From Lysinibacillus sp. ZYM-1 (GTDB lineage Bacteria; Bacillota; Bacilli; Bacillales_A; Planococcaceae): DNA of 64,000 nt. This document shows positions 1-9,310 of the stretch, one piece after another; within the stretch, counting starts at the first letter, position 1; every line of letters starts with the position of its first letter. The position numbers and the translations under genes were made by a program. Where the stretch lies: contig NZ_KQ465114.1 of the NCBI RefSeq assembly GCF_001308875.1, forward strand, positions 62,001 to 126,000, read 5' to 3'. Below the pieces are notes generated by a model that did no database searches, was not told the DNA's origin, and saw only the letters and a list, made by a program, of their open reading frames with translations.

Positions 1-1334
1 TTTTGCAATGTAATCCCTGGTTTATTCGGAATCATTTTTGAAATTTTTTCTAACGTCTCAGCACCAAATCCAAAAACTCTCGCGACATCTCTAGCAACTG
101 CTTTGGCAGACAATGTACCAAATGTAATGATTTGGGCAACATTTGCCTTACCATATTTCTGTGCAACGTACTGAATCACTTGATGTCGTTTACTATCGAC
201 AAAATCAATATCTATATCAGGTAAAGTTATCCGTTCAGGATTTAAAAATCGTTCAAATAATAAACCATATGCGAGAGGATCTACTTGCGTAATAGCTAGG
301 CTATAGGCAACCAGCGACCCGGCAGATGACCCACGACCTGGTCCAGTCAAAATACGATTTTCTTTCGCAAAGCGCATAAAATCCGCCACAACTAAAAAAT
401 AATCGGCAAAGCCCATTGAACATATAATTTCAAGCTCATATTGTAATCTTTCTCGATAACCATTCGGAATGTCCCTCTCGTTGAAGCGTTCCTCTAATCC
501 AGAAAATGCTTCTTTAACAAGCAATCTCTCAGCCGTTTCACCAACTGGTACAGGAAACTTAGGCATTTGTACAGACATTTCTGGTATTACAGCGTGACAG
601 CTAGCAAGCATTTCACTACAAGACTCAAGCCACTCTTGGCGATCAGCAAACCAACTTTGCCACTCCTGTGTTGTTGGTGCAAAATAATTTTGCAGATTAG
701 CTGTTAGCATCGTGTCTCCAAGCTTTTCTCCAGTATCTATAGCCCTTGCTACTTCATAAGCAAAATGATCTTCTGGACGTAAAAAATAACAGCTTTGAAT
801 GGCTACAAGCGAAATCGTATGCTCTTCACACCACTCTACAAGTTCTTTCTCATTAGCTACCTTGACCCCTCCAGGTCTGGCGATTCCCATATAAAGATGA
901 CGCTGAAAAAGATGAGCTAAAGCATCGACAAATGCGTGCCAATCTTCTAAATCCGTTAAATCATCTGAGGACAGCAGTGCCAAGCATCCTGCTGCATAAC
1001 CCTCTAGCCATTTCCAAGGTAGCACTTCGTCTTCTCTAATAGAAACCGCACTACTAATTTTCAATAAATGTTGATAACCCTCCTGAGACTGCGCATAGAG
1101 CACAAGAGGAACCGTTTTATCATGCCATTGCACATTTACAGAAAGCCCAATGACAGCATGAATATTGGCTTGCTGCATTGCTTTACAAAAAGGCAAAAGC
1201 CCGTACAATTTCGTATTTACGATTGCACAGGCCTGTGTCTTTTGTTCTTGTAAAAAAGGAATCAATTGCTCAAGCCGAATTGTGCTTTTCAATAAATCCG
1301 CGCTCGTATGCATCTTCGTGTATACATGTGTCAA
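1..1334 (-). CDS. dnaE: DNA polymerase III alpha subunit DnaE (C-terminus cut off by window edge)
   Basis: Replicative C-family DNA polymerase; in Bacillus DnaE extends RNA primers before PolC takes over. The reading frame stays open to the window edge. I translated it on the minus strand: an N-terminal PHP-like segment (HAVIGL, residues ~60), then the palm motifs LTGPGRGSSAG and LPDIDIDF carrying catalytic aspartates, and the following KRHQVIQYVAQKYG block. The start is a TTG at 1332-1334, preceded by AAGGAAGGG at good spacing. The PHP domain has lost its metal-binding signature: the usual HLH is YTK, and the usual DHG-type motif reads NTK. Only the N-terminal ~444 residues are inside the window. 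It lies 22 bp downstream of nrnA on the same strand, as in the B. subtilis dnaE-nrnA neighbourhood. Identification is firm; the lost PHP residues are seen directly. Confidence 0.95.
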   Translation of the reverse strand, partial: MTHVYTKMHTSADLLKSTIRLEQLIPFLQEQKTQACAIVNTKLYGLLPFCKAMQQANIHAVIGLSVNVQWHDKTVPLVLYAQSQEGYQHLLKISSAVSIREDEVLPWKWLEGYAAGCLALLSSDDLTDLEDWHAFVDALAHLFQRHLYMGIARPGGVKVANEKELVEWCEEHTISLVAIQSCYFLRPEDHFAYEVARAIDTGEKLGDTMLTANLQNYFAPTTQEWQSWFADRQEWLESCSEMLASCHAVIPEMSVQMPKFPVPVGETAERLLVKEAFSGLEERFNERDIPNGYRERLQYELEIICSMGFADYFLVVADFMRFAKENRILTGPGRGSSAGSLVAYSLAITQVDPLAYGLLFERFLNPERITLPDIDIDFVDSKRHQVIQYVAQKYGKANVAQIITFGTLSAKAVARDVARVFGFGAETLEKISKMIPNKPGITLQ

Positions 1335-1356
1335 ATGAATCCCTTCCTTTTCTTTG

Positions 1357-2301
1357 TTAATGATACGCTTTACAAATCTCTTGTAATCTTGCGATAACGC
1401 GCTCTGCTTCTTCCCAAGAATAAGCTGTAGCTCCAGAAGCAAGCGGGTGTCCGCCTCCGTTAAATTCCTTTGCTAATGTATTGATAACCGGGCCCTTCGA
1501 ACGTAGACGCACACGGATTTGATCTTCTTCTTCAATGAACACAACCCAAGAACAGATCCCTTTGACACTGCCTAAACAACCTACTAGCAGTGATGCCTCT
1601 GATGGTACAATCTCATATTCTGCTAACAAATCTTTTGTCAGCTTCACATGAGCTGCTCCATACTCATCCATTTTAAAATTCTGATAAATATAGCCTTGTA
1701 AATTTAGTAATTTTTGCTCCATTTCATACATGCCATCAAAAATTTGATTTCGATCAAAATCATATGTAATCAGATCTGCAGCAACTCTAAATGTTTTAGT
1801 CGTTGTACTTGGGAATTGGAATCTACCTGTATCCCCTACAATTCCTGCAAATAATAATCGTGCAGCAGTATCTGACAGTTGCCAGTTAGCCACTTCCTTA
1901 CCCTCTTCATACAGTTCATAAATCATTTCACTGCAAGAGCTAGCAGTCGTGTCTACCCATAGAAGATCGCCATATGCATCATCATTTGGATGATGATCAA
2001 TTTTAATGATCATTTTCCCATTTGTATAGCGTTGATCGTCAACACGTTCTGTATTCGCAGTGTCTGTCACAATCACTAAAGCATTGTCATAAACATCATC
2101 CGCTACTTGATCAGGCTGTGCCATAAATGTTAAGGAAGCATCATGCTCCCCTACAGCAAAAACCTTTTTCTCCGGATAATTTGCTAAAATCAACTCTTTT
2201 AAACCTTGTTGTGAGCCATAGGCATCTGGATCTGGTCGTACATGACGATGAATAATGATTGTTTCATAGGCAGCAATTGTGTCGATGATTTGTCTTTTCA
2301 C
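1357..2301 (-). CDS. nrnA: Oligoribonuclease / 3'-phosphoadenosine-5'-phosphate phosphatase NrnA (DHH-DHHA1)
   Basis: Bifunctional cytosolic enzyme that degrades nano-RNAs (2-5 nt) and dephosphorylates pAp. The 314-residue product has the DHH-family motif I HRHVRPDPDAYGS near the N-terminus, the namesake IDHHPND motif around residue 100, an AGIVGDTGRF motif near 165, and the DHHA1 substrate-binding GGGHPLASGA near the C-terminus. Length matches B. subtilis NrnA (313 aa). I chose the GTG at 2299-2301 because GGAGG sits just upstream; the frame extends to an ATG at 2340, but that would place the Shine-Dalgarno site inside the gene. It runs towards dnaE and is divergent from ytpI, the same arrangement as in B. 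subtilis. Confidence 0.95.
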   Translation of the reverse strand: MKRQIIDTIAAYETIIIHRHVRPDPDAYGSQQGLKELILANYPEKKVFAVGEHDASLTFMAQPDQVADDVYDNALVIVTDTANTERVDDQRYTNGKMIIKIDHHPNDDAYGDLLWVDTTASSCSEMIYELYEEGKEVANWQLSDTAARLLFAGIVGDTGRFQFPSTTTKTFRVAADLITYDFDRNQIFDGMYEMEQKLLNLQGYIYQNFKMDEYGAAHVKLTKDLLAEYEIVPSEASLLVGCLGSVKGICSWVVFIEEEDQIRVRLRSKGPVINTLAKEFNGGGHPLASGATAYSWEEAERVIARLQEICKAYH

Positions 2302-2391
2302 AATAAATTCCTCCAAAATGATAGTAAGAACCGTTAGCATTTTTCCAGAATAATCGTTACAATAATGTCTAGTTATGCTAGGAGGTTTACT

Positions 2392-2697
2392 ATGCTCAAT
2401 TTAATATTTGTGTTTGCGATAATTATATCTTTTGTCTTTTATTTTTATTTTAAAACAAAACAGTTTCGTTCTTCATTACCTATCGCCAAAAATTGGTATA
2501 AAAGTAAGGCGAATATCGGCTTCGGTTCTTTCCTACTGTTTTTCGGATTCAACCAAGCTTATTTATTCCCGAGCTTATATACATTTATTATTGTAGCAAT
2601 TCTTGTCGTGCTAGGCATCCTTGTCTTGATAGATAATACGAAAAAAGCGCGTCATTATGGTCAGTTTGTTGAGGAAGAATTCCGCATTAATCGATAA
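2392..2697 (+). CDS. ytpI: YtpI-like small membrane protein
   Basis: A 101-residue integral membrane protein of unknown function. It has a first hydrophobic helix at residues ~2-20 (IFVFAIIISFVFYFYF) and two more from ~45 to 90 (FGSFLLFFGF; FIIVAILVVLGILVLI), with a charged C-terminal tail. The start is the ATG at 2392, preceded by TAGGAGGTTTACT; an in-frame upstream codon at 2365 has no ribosome site. Size and position (divergent from nrnA, convergent with ytoI) match the YtpI family of B. subtilis (100 aa). Nothing in the sequence shows a biochemical role. Confidence 0.8.
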   Translation: MLNLIFVFAIIISFVFYFYFKTKQFRSSLPIAKNWYKSKANIGFGSFLLFFGFNQAYLFPSLYTFIIVAILVVLGILVLIDNTKKARHYGQFVEEEFRINR

Positions 2698-2705
2698 TAT
2701 GTAAC

Positions 2706-2744
2706 AAAGGGATGACCAAGCAATTGCTCTGGGCCATCCCTTTT
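2706..2744. terminator. Bidirectional terminator between ytpI and ytoI
   Basis: Inverted repeat AAAGGGATG...CATCCCTTTT separating two convergent genes; A- and T-tracts on the two sides let it serve both strands. Confidence 0.75.
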
Positions 2745-2750
2745 CAATCC

Positions 2751-4058
2751 TTAACGTTCTAAAAGCTGGAACATCATCATTGCTTTCCCGACAAGTATTT
2801 GTTGATTATACACTTCAAAGTCCATTTTCACAAACTTACGACTCATGTCTAAAATCCGTGGCTTGACTGTAAGTGTACTTTCCATTTGCACTGGCTTAAT
2901 AAAATAAATGGTCATGTTCTCTGCCACTGCATCCCCACGTTTTCGGCGTTTTAACGCAAATGATCCCACTTCAGCTAGTAGAGTCGTAAAAGCACCATAA
3001 GAGATTGCCCCATATTGATTAGTCATTTGTGGTGTAACTTTAAATTCCACGATGAGCTCTTCATCACCTAGTACCTTCATCTCATTTTTCACTAAATCAT
3101 CAATAGTTTCACCATGTTGTGGCTGTCTTTGGGCTAACTGTAGCGCTTTAAGGACGTCCTGACGACTAATAACACCCTGTAAAATGTTATCATCATTTAC
3201 AATCGGCAACAGATCAATCCCTTCCCAAATCATACGGTGCCCGGCAGAAGCGACACTCATTTTCATGGAACCAGCAATCGGATTCTTCGTCATAACCTTT
3301 TCAATTAGCTCATTTTCTTCTCGACCAATAACGTCTTTGACAGTAATCATTCCAACAAGTTTATTTTGATGTGTGACAACTGGAAATGCACCATGTGTTG
3401 TGCGTTCATTCAACTTCTGGAAATGATGGATTGTTTCATCATTTTTTAACGCTGCTGTGTCAGTCATTGGAACATAAATATCTTCAATAAATAAAATATC
3501 TTTTTTGATGAGTTGGTCATAGATTGCTCGGTTAATCATCGTTGCTACTGTAAACGTATCATAGCTTGTTGAAATAATCGGTAAATCTAATGAATCAGCA
3601 AGTTGCTTATTATCATCCGTTGTATCAAAACCACCTGTTATTAAAACAGCAGCACCTGCCCGAAGTGCATTTTCATGGGCTTTAAAACGATTCCCTACAA
3701 TCAATAAGCTACCTGCATCTGTATAACGCATCATGTCTTCTAATTGCATTGCCCCAATGACAAATTTCGTTAACGTTTTATGTAGACCTGATTTTCCACC
3801 TAAAACTTGACCATCTACGATATTTACGATTTCTGCAAAAGTTAAGCGTTCAATATTTTCTTTCTTTTTCTTTTCAATACGAATTGTTCCAACACGTTCA
3901 ATTGAACTTACTAAGCGACGGTTTTCTGCTTCCTTTATAGCACGATATGCAGTTCCTTCACTCACTTGCATTTCCTTGGCAATTTGACGTACTGAAATTT
4001 TATCGCCCACAGGTAGTGATTCGATGTATTGTAAAATTTTCTCATGTTTTGTAGACAA
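2751..4058 (-). CDS. ytoI: YtoI-like HTH-DRTGG-CBS-hotdog regulatory protein
   Basis: A 435-residue multidomain protein. Residues ~1-60 form a winged helix (VRQIAKEMQVSEGTAYRAIKEAENRRLV). Residues ~70-185 resemble the DRTGG domain. Residues ~195-310 hold a pair of CBS repeats (THGAFPVVTHQNKLVGMITVKDVIG; LLPIVNDDNILQGVISRQDVL), which usually bind adenine nucleotides. The last ~110 residues look like a hotdog/thioesterase fold (NQYGAISYGAFTTLLAEVGS). This order matches B. subtilis YtoI (about 440 aa). A nucleotide- or acyl-CoA-sensing regulator is inferred; no target is known from the sequence. The start is TTG at 4056-4058 behind AGGTGAT. The gene stands alone, convergent with ytpI. Confidence 0.85.
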   Translation of the reverse strand: MSTKHEKILQYIESLPVGDKISVRQIAKEMQVSEGTAYRAIKEAENRRLVSSIERVGTIRIEKKKKENIERLTFAEIVNIVDGQVLGGKSGLHKTLTKFVIGAMQLEDMMRYTDAGSLLIVGNRFKAHENALRAGAAVLITGGFDTTDDNKQLADSLDLPIISTSYDTFTVATMINRAIYDQLIKKDILFIEDIYVPMTDTAALKNDETIHHFQKLNERTTHGAFPVVTHQNKLVGMITVKDVIGREENELIEKVMTKNPIAGSMKMSVASAGHRMIWEGIDLLPIVNDDNILQGVISRQDVLKALQLAQRQPQHGETIDDLVKNEMKVLGDEELIVEFKVTPQMTNQYGAISYGAFTTLLAEVGSFALKRRKRGDAVAENMTIYFIKPVQMESTLTVKPRILDMSRKFVKMDFEVYNQQILVGKAMMMFQLLER

Positions 4059-4210
4059 AATATCACCTATTTCCTAAGCTTCAATTCTGCTCTTAGTGTA
4101 CCATATTTTTTATGAAATTATTTAATATAAAGTGATGAAATTGTTTAAAAACCCCCATCATTTCAACTACCAGCGTGGTGTCAATTCATATAGTACAGCA
4201 TTACCAACGA

Positions 4211-4894
4211 TTAGAAACAGTTTACTTTCTCACCAGCTTTCAAAATTTGAACCTCTGAGTTTTGCACTAAATCAGCAAAAACTTGTGGATCTTGCTCAAT
4301 AGGTGGGAATGTATTGTAATGAATAGGTACGACAATTTTCGGCTTTAAGAACGAAACTGCACAGGCAGCGTCTTCTGGACCCATTGTAAAATTATCACCA
4401 ATTGGTAAAAATGCAATATCTATTGGATGTCGTTCACCGATTAATTTCATATCACTAAATAGTGCCGTATCGCCTGCATGATAAATCGTTAATCCCTCTA
4501 CAAATAGTAATATCCCAGCTGGCATACCCATATAAATAATTTCATTAGTATTTGTAACATAGGAAGAACCATGGAAAGCTTGTGTAAACTTTACCTTCCC
4601 AAAATCAAATTCCTTAGCACCTCCAATATGCATTGGATGTGTTTTTACTCCTTGCCAAGAAATCCAATTGGCCAATTCGTTTGGAGCAATGACTAGCGCA
4701 TCTTTTTTCTTCGCTAGTTCCACTGTGTCCCCAACATGATCATTATGTCCATGTGTTAATAAAATAATATCCGGTGCTTCTTCAGCAACATTTAAATCTG
4801 TTTGACCATTCCCATTAATAAAAGGATCAATTAAAATTGTTTTCCCATTTGTTTGAACTTTGACAACGGAATGTCCATGATAGCTTATTTCCAT
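4211..4894 (-). CDS. ytkL: UPF0173 metallo-beta-lactamase-fold hydrolase (YtkL-like)
   Basis: A 227-residue cytosolic metal-dependent hydrolase of the UPF0173 family with no known substrate. The HxHxDH zinc motif (LTHGHNDH) lies around residue 45-52. A further ligand set is in [15 protein letters not shown] and the C-terminal [10 protein letters not shown]. Length is typical of the family. The ATG at 4894 follows GAGGAAATTAAG, a good ribosome site. It is transcribed alone, divergent from the downstream peptidase. Family assignment is firm; the reaction is unknown. Confidence 0.85.
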   Translation of the reverse strand: MEISYHGHSVVKVQTNGKTILIDPFINGNGQTDLNVAEEAPDIILLTHGHNDHVGDTVELAKKKDALVIAPNELANWISWQGVKTHPMHIGGAKEFDFGKVKFTQAFHGSSYVTNTNEIIYMGMPAGILLFVEGLTIYHAGDTALFSDMKLIGERHPIDIAFLPIGDNFTMGPEDAACAVSFLKPKIVVPIHYNTFPPIEQDPQVFADLVQNSEVQILKAGEKVNCF

Positions 4895-5123
4895 CTTAAT
4901 TTCCTCCTCGATTTATAAATTACAATCCATCATTTTAATTCGCTACCCATGCGCTTTTTCCCTTTTTTTGATATGCTTGTACAGAGAATAATCGTATCAT
5001 CTTTAACAGTTTTATACCCTGTTAGATCACAATTATTCAGTGATAGTAAGGAACAGCCATTTTCTTTAGGAAGTCGAAGGTTCCTCATTAAAATTTCCCA
5101 TGTAATAAAAGGAGGACATATTT

Positions 5124-6212
5124 ATGTCAAAGGTTGAAGAAATCCAAAATTATTTGCAGCAAAATCACATTGATGCAGCATTTGTCACTACACCTGACAA
5201 TGTTTTTTACGTTTCAGGCTTTAAAAGTAATCCACATGAAAGATTACTAGGTGTTATGATTTTTAAAGATGCTGAACCTTTTCTAATTTGTCCACAAATG
5301 GAGATTCCAGATGCAAAAGCTGCAGGATGGTCTTATGAGGTTATCGGCCACCAAGATACCGACAATTCGATGGACGTTCTTGGACAAGCTATTACATCAC
5401 GAGAGGTGCAACCGACTACGTTTGCCATTGAAAAGGCACAGCTAATTGTGGAACGCCTAGAAGCCCTACAACAATCCTTCCCACAAGCAAACTTTGTGCG
5501 TCTTGACGAAAAAATTAACGCGATGCGCGTAATCAAAGATGAAAATGAATTAGCTAAATTACGCAAGGCTGCGGAGTTAGCTGATTATGCCATTGAAATC
5601 GGTTGCAAGGAAATTGCTGAAGGTAAAACAGAGATGGAAATTTTAACAGCCATTGAAAGTGCTATTCAAGATAAAGGCTGTAAAATGTCCTTTGAAACAA
5701 TGGTATTGAGCGGACCAAAAACGGCCTCTCCTCATGGTAAACCAGGTGCACGCAAAATAGAAAAAGGTGATATGGTGCTATTTGACCTTGGTGTCATTTA
5801 CGATGGCTATTGCTCTGATATTACGCGTACAGTTGCCTTTGGTGAGCCAAGTGAGGCACAAAAAGAAATTTATCATGCGGTTTTAGCAGCCAACCAAAAT
5901 GCAGTTGCAGCTGTGAAGCCTGGTGTTCGTGCTATGGACTTAGATAAAATTGCACGCGATACAATTACAGAAGCAGGTTTTGGAGAATATTTCACACATC
6001 GTCTTGGTCATGGACTTGGCATCTCTGTGCATGAATTTCCATCTGTTACAGGAACAAACGATATGACGATGGAAGAGGGCATGGTCTTTACTATCGAGCC
6101 TGGTATTTATAAATCAGATGTAACAGGTGTACGCATCGAGGATGATGTTGTTGTAACAAAAGATGGTGTGGAAGTACTAACAAAGTTCCCGAAAGATTTG
6201 ATAATCCTATAA
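5124..6212 (+). CDS. Xaa-Pro dipeptidase (M24 family, PepQ/YkvY-like)
   Basis: Cytosolic dinuclear-metal peptidase that cleaves Xaa-Pro dipeptides. The 362-residue protein has an N-terminal creatinase-like domain (residues ~1-125) and a pita-bread catalytic domain. The five metal ligands are visible: two Asp in FDLGVIYDGYCSDITRT, His in HRLGHGLGISVHE, Glu in TIEPGIY and Glu in VRIEDDVV. The ATG at 5124 follows AAAGGAGGACATATTT. It is flanked by a strong terminator shared with ald. It could also be called an aminopeptidase P family protein, but the length favours a dipeptidase. Confidence 0.9.
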   Translation: MSKVEEIQNYLQQNHIDAAFVTTPDNVFYVSGFKSNPHERLLGVMIFKDAEPFLICPQMEIPDAKAAGWSYEVIGHQDTDNSMDVLGQAITSREVQPTTFAIEKAQLIVERLEALQQSFPQANFVRLDEKINAMRVIKDENELAKLRKAAELADYAIEIGCKEIAEGKTEMEILTAIESAIQDKGCKMSFETMVLSGPKTASPHGKPGARKIEKGDMVLFDLGVIYDGYCSDITRTVAFGEPSEAQKEIYHAVLAANQNAVAAVKPGVRAMDLDKIARDTITEAGFGEYFTHRLGHGLGISVHEFPSVTGTNDMTMEEGMVFTIEPGIYKSDVTGVRIEDDVVVTKDGVEVLTKFPKDLIIL

Positions 6213-6216
6213 TACA

Positions 6217-6246
6217 AAAAAGGAAGCATTTAAATGCTTCCTTTTT
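6217..6246. terminator. Bidirectional terminator between the dipeptidase and ald
   Basis: Perfect inverted repeat AAAAAGGAAGCATT / its complement with A and T tracts on either side, between convergent genes. Confidence 0.85.
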
Positions 6247-6254
6247 ACATTTAA

Positions 6255-7370
6255 TTATTGAATAAGCTCATCCACATTAACATATGGAAGTCCTTGTGAA
6301 TCTGCAACAGCTTTATAAACTAGTTGTCCATCTAATGTATTTACACCTTTTTTCAGTGCAGCATTGTCTAGACAAGCTTGTTTGTAGCCTTTGTTCGCAA
6401 TTTGTAGTGCGTAAGGGATTGTATTATTTGTTAAAGCAATTGTTGATGTACGTGGTACTGCTCCTGGCATATTCGCTACTGCATAGTGTACTACACCATG
6501 TTTTACGTATGTTGGATCATCATGTGTTGTTACACGATCTGAAGAAGCAAAAATACCACCTTGGTCAATAGCGATATCCACTACTACAGAGCCAGCTTGC
6601 ATCGACTGAATCATTTCTTCAGACACAAGTTTCGGTGCTTTTGCGCCTGGAATTAAAACAGCACCAATAACTAAATCAGAAGTTTTCACAGATTCAGCAA
6701 TATTATAAGGATTAGAGATTAATGTTTGAACATCACGACCAAACATATCTTCTAATTGGCGTAAACGTTCAGGACTTAAATCGATAACTGTCACGTCTGC
6801 TCCCATACCAACAGCGATTTTAGCAGCGTTAGTTCCCGCGATACCACCACCGATGACTGTCACTTTACCACGTTGTACACCTGATACACCGCCAAGTAAA
6901 ATACCTTTACCAGCATGATTTCGCTCTAAGAACTGTGCACCAATTTGTGTAGCCATTTTACCTGCTACTTCACTCATTGGTGTTAATAAAGGTAGTGAAC
7001 CATTTGCTAATTGAACTGTTTCGTAGGCAATCCCTACAACTTTTTTATTTAAAAGTGCCTGAGTCAACTCAACTTCTGGCGCTAAGTGCAAGTAAGTGAA
7101 TAAGATCTGACCTTCATAGAAGTAATCATACTCGGAAGCTACAGGCTCTTTTACCTTCATAATCATCTCTTGTGACCAAGCTTCTTTTGCAGTTTGTACA
7201 ATATGAGCACCAGCTGCAATATAATCAGCATCCGCAAAGCTTGATCCTAAGCCTGCTCCAGTTTCAATGTACACCTCGTGACCTGCGTGTGTTAAAGTGA
7301 CAACGCCTGCTGGTGTCATTGCTACACGATTTTCATTGTTTTTAATTTCCTTTGGAATACCAATCTTCAT
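6255..7370 (-). CDS. ald: L-alanine dehydrogenase Ald
   Basis: NAD-dependent oxidative deamination of L-alanine to pyruvate and ammonium; needed for alanine catabolism and, in Bacillus, for normal sporulation. The 371-residue protein starts [20 protein letters not shown]. The substrate-contact lysine is in KVKEP (~74) and the catalytic histidine in TYLHLAP (~95). The NAD-binding Rossmann motif [20 protein letters not shown] is at ~172-191. Length equals the usual ~370-378 aa. The ATG follows GGGGATAGGAAACT. It is a single gene with a long upstream region shared with the divergent stress protein. Confidence 0.95.
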   Translation of the reverse strand: MKIGIPKEIKNNENRVAMTPAGVVTLTHAGHEVYIETGAGLGSSFADADYIAAGAHIVQTAKEAWSQEMIMKVKEPVASEYDYFYEGQILFTYLHLAPEVELTQALLNKKVVGIAYETVQLANGSLPLLTPMSEVAGKMATQIGAQFLERNHAGKGILLGGVSGVQRGKVTVIGGGIAGTNAAKIAVGMGADVTVIDLSPERLRQLEDMFGRDVQTLISNPYNIAESVKTSDLVIGAVLIPGAKAPKLVSEEMIQSMQAGSVVVDIAIDQGGIFASSDRVTTHDDPTYVKHGVVHYAVANMPGAVPRTSTIALTNNTIPYALQIANKGYKQACLDNAALKKGVNTLDGQLVYKAVADSQGLPYVNVDELIQ

Positions 7371-7771
7371 AGTTTCCTATCCCCTTCCATAACATAAGAA
7401 ATCAGCATCATTTATGTAATTAAAAATTGATGCACCCCTTGCAACTCCATATTACCAAACAAACTCCAAAAAAGCTTTAATTAAAGTAAATACAAATAAA
7501 ATTTCTAACATTTACAAAATACAAAATATTTAAACAGTGAAATCAGATAATAATTTACTATATTTAAAAAGTAAAAATGAAACCTACAACATTGTGAACG
7601 AGACAATTACAAAAGCAAAAATACGTTTACACGCTGTAAATAGTGGGAATTAAGTAATTATATTTTCTTAATGATGCGTCTTCACTTTTTCATAATTTTT
7701 CTTCCGGAAAGTATTTCCTTTAGAAAATCATTTGGTATAATCAACATATACAAATCAGGGAGGTTTTTCAA
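7371..7771. promoter_or_regulatory. Divergent ald / universal-stress-protein regulatory region
   Basis: A 401-bp AT-rich spacer without a gene. On the plus strand an extended -10 element (TGG followed by TATAAT at 7736-7741) lies 31 bp before the stress-protein start. A palindrome TTTACA-CGC-TGTAAA at 7626-7640 could be an operator; it is only loosely like a CcpA cre site (three mismatches to the consensus). No clear promoter could be picked for ald. Confidence 0.45.
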
Positions 7772-8221
7772 ATGGCTAATCATTATAAAAGCATTGTGGT
7801 TGCAGTAGACGGTTCAAAGGAAGCTGAATATGCTTTTCGTAAATCAATCGACGTGGCAAAACGTAATGAGGGTTCTGTATTAAATTTAGTGAATGTTATT
7901 GATACACGTTCATTCGCTGCAATTGAAGCATATGACCGTTCCATTGCAGAACGTGCTCAAGCATTTTCTGAAGAACTATTAAATGGTTACAAAAAACAAG
8001 CTGAAGAAGAAGGCTTAACAAACGTTAACCTAATTATCGAATATGGTTCTCCAAAAAATATCATTACTAAAGAACTTTCTAAAATCGTAGACGCAGATCT
8101 AATTATTTGTGGTGCAACAGGTCTAAATGCAGTTGAACGCTTCCTAATCGGTTCGGTGTCTGAAGCAATTGTACGTTCAGCTAATTGTGACGTTCTTGTA
8201 ATCCGCACACCTGAAAATTAA
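7772..8221 (+). CDS. Universal stress protein (UspA family)
   Basis: A 149-residue single-domain Usp protein, probably cytosolic and nucleotide-binding. It starts with the beta-1 strand SIVVAVDGSKEAEYAF. The ATP-binding pattern G-2x-G-9x-G-S is present near the C-terminus (GATGLNAVERFLIGS, residues ~118-132), followed by RSANCDVLVIRTP, which is typical of ATP-binding Usps. The ATG follows GGGAGGTTTTTCAA. It is monocistronic between an extended -10 promoter and a strong terminator. The stress it responds to cannot be told from the sequence. Confidence 0.9.
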   Translation: MANHYKSIVVAVDGSKEAEYAFRKSIDVAKRNEGSVLNLVNVIDTRSFAAIEAYDRSIAERAQAFSEELLNGYKKQAEEEGLTNVNLIIEYGSPKNIITKELSKIVDADLIICGATGLNAVERFLIGSVSEAIVRSANCDVLVIRTPEN

Positions 8222-8233
8222 TCAGCAATACAT

Positions 8234-8264
8234 AAAAAGGTATCCTACTGTAGGATACCTTTTT
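8234..8264. terminator. Bidirectional terminator after the Usp gene
   Basis: Long perfect inverted repeat AAAAAGGTATCCTAC / complement with a minimal loop, A-tract before and T-tract after; shared by the convergent Usp and ytxK genes. Confidence 0.85.
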
Positions 8265-8288
8265 GAATTCTATTAGCATTATGAGCAA

Positions 8289-9218
8289 TCATTTGCCCTC
8301 TTTCCACATTTTCACTTTTTCAAAGAATAAGGCAAGTGCTTGTTTATTTTGCATATTCGGTACTTTTGCTAAAAGCACTTCTTTAGGTGATTTATATTCC
8401 AGCGATTGCTTTTGCAAAATGACAATGCTCTTTTCTAATGATTTATTGGCAAACATGGAATCCGGTAGTTGAATAATGGCTTGAATCCAGGCATGCTTTT
8501 GAATGTACTTGTGAAGTTGCTTAGACTGCTCTGAATCAAATAGATGAGATGGCGCAAGGAAAAATAAATAGCCACCTTCCTTTGTATAATTCATAGACTG
8601 CTCAATAAATAAATGGTGAGCATAACTCATCCCCTCTTGCGCGCACAACTCATAATCAAGTGCAATTTCTTCATTTGGATAATAGCCAACAGGTAAATCA
8701 CATATAACTGCATCAACTGGATTTGCCAATAAATCTTGTAAAGCATCTTGACGATATAAAGAGATTGGTTGCTCTGTTAAATCAGCTGTAGCTGCGGCTA
8801 GACGTATGAGTAGTTCATCTACTTCTACACCTGTTGCCTCCACTTTGCCATCTAATAAATTCATAACTGTTAGTAGCAAATTTCCTGTACCTACTGCTGG
8901 ATCCATAATCGAAATCTTGTCATGTTCAAGACGTTCAGCAAATATTTGCTCTACGAAATAGCCCACTAATAACCCTAACGTATCAGGTGTCATTTGATGG
9001 TTTGGTTGAGAACTTTTACGCATCCCTTTTAGAATGGCAATTTGAATAGCCTTGCGAATATCCTCTTTCGTTGCATCTTTTTGTGAGAAATCAACTTCGC
9101 CATCAAGCCATGCCTCTAGCCCATCTAGTAACCCCTCTAACAATGTTGTATCGTGTTCTTTTTCAATTTTTTCAGCATGCTCATTTAACATACCAAATAA
9201 TTTCTCGATGTTTTCCAT
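8289..9218 (-). CDS. ytxK: Class I SAM-dependent methyltransferase, N6-adenine type (YtxK-like)
   Basis: A 309-residue protein resembling the methyltransferase subunit of type I modification systems but without specificity or restriction partners. An N-terminal helical region (residues ~1-95) precedes SAM motif I (IMDPAVGTGNLLLTVMN, ~112-128). The catalytic motif is AVICDLPVGYYP, a variant of NPPY in which the usual Asn is Asp. B. subtilis has ytxK next to ackA and tpx; here tpx is adjacent but ackA is absent. The start is the ATG at 9216-9218, behind AAAGGAAGTTATCT; an in-frame upstream extension to 9269 would cover the tpx terminator and is rejected. The substrate is unknown. Confidence 0.85.
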   Translation of the reverse strand: MENIEKLFGMLNEHAEKIEKEHDTTLLEGLLDGLEAWLDGEVDFSQKDATKEDIRKAIQIAILKGMRKSSQPNHQMTPDTLGLLVGYFVEQIFAERLEHDKISIMDPAVGTGNLLLTVMNLLDGKVEATGVEVDELLIRLAAATADLTEQPISLYRQDALQDLLANPVDAVICDLPVGYYPNEEIALDYELCAQEGMSYAHHLFIEQSMNYTKEGGYLFFLAPSHLFDSEQSKQLHKYIQKHAWIQAIIQLPDSMFANKSLEKSIVILQKQSLEYKSPKEVLLAKVPNMQNKQALALFFEKVKMWKEGK

Positions 9219-9245
9219 AGATAACTTCCTTTCACGCAGAAAAGA

Positions 9246-9272
9246 GCCGTGACAAACACTCGTCGTCACAGC
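9246..9272 (-). terminator. Terminator downstream of tpx
   Basis: On the minus strand GCTGTGAC...GTCACGGC followed by TCTTTT, lying between the tpx stop and the ytxK start. Confidence 0.65.
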
Positions 9273-9310
9273 CCCTTTGTCTAGTATTATCTTAGCCTAA
9301 AAGCAGGCCA

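Noticed and set aside
4949..5137. Short plus-strand frame upstream of the dipeptidase
   Set aside because: No ribosome site, overlaps the true dipeptidase start and its ribosome site, and no recognisable protein features.
8289..9218. YtxK as part of a restriction-modification or defence island
   Set aside because: No specificity or restriction subunit is nearby, and its neighbour tpx is the conserved B. subtilis context; it is a solitary housekeeping methyltransferase.
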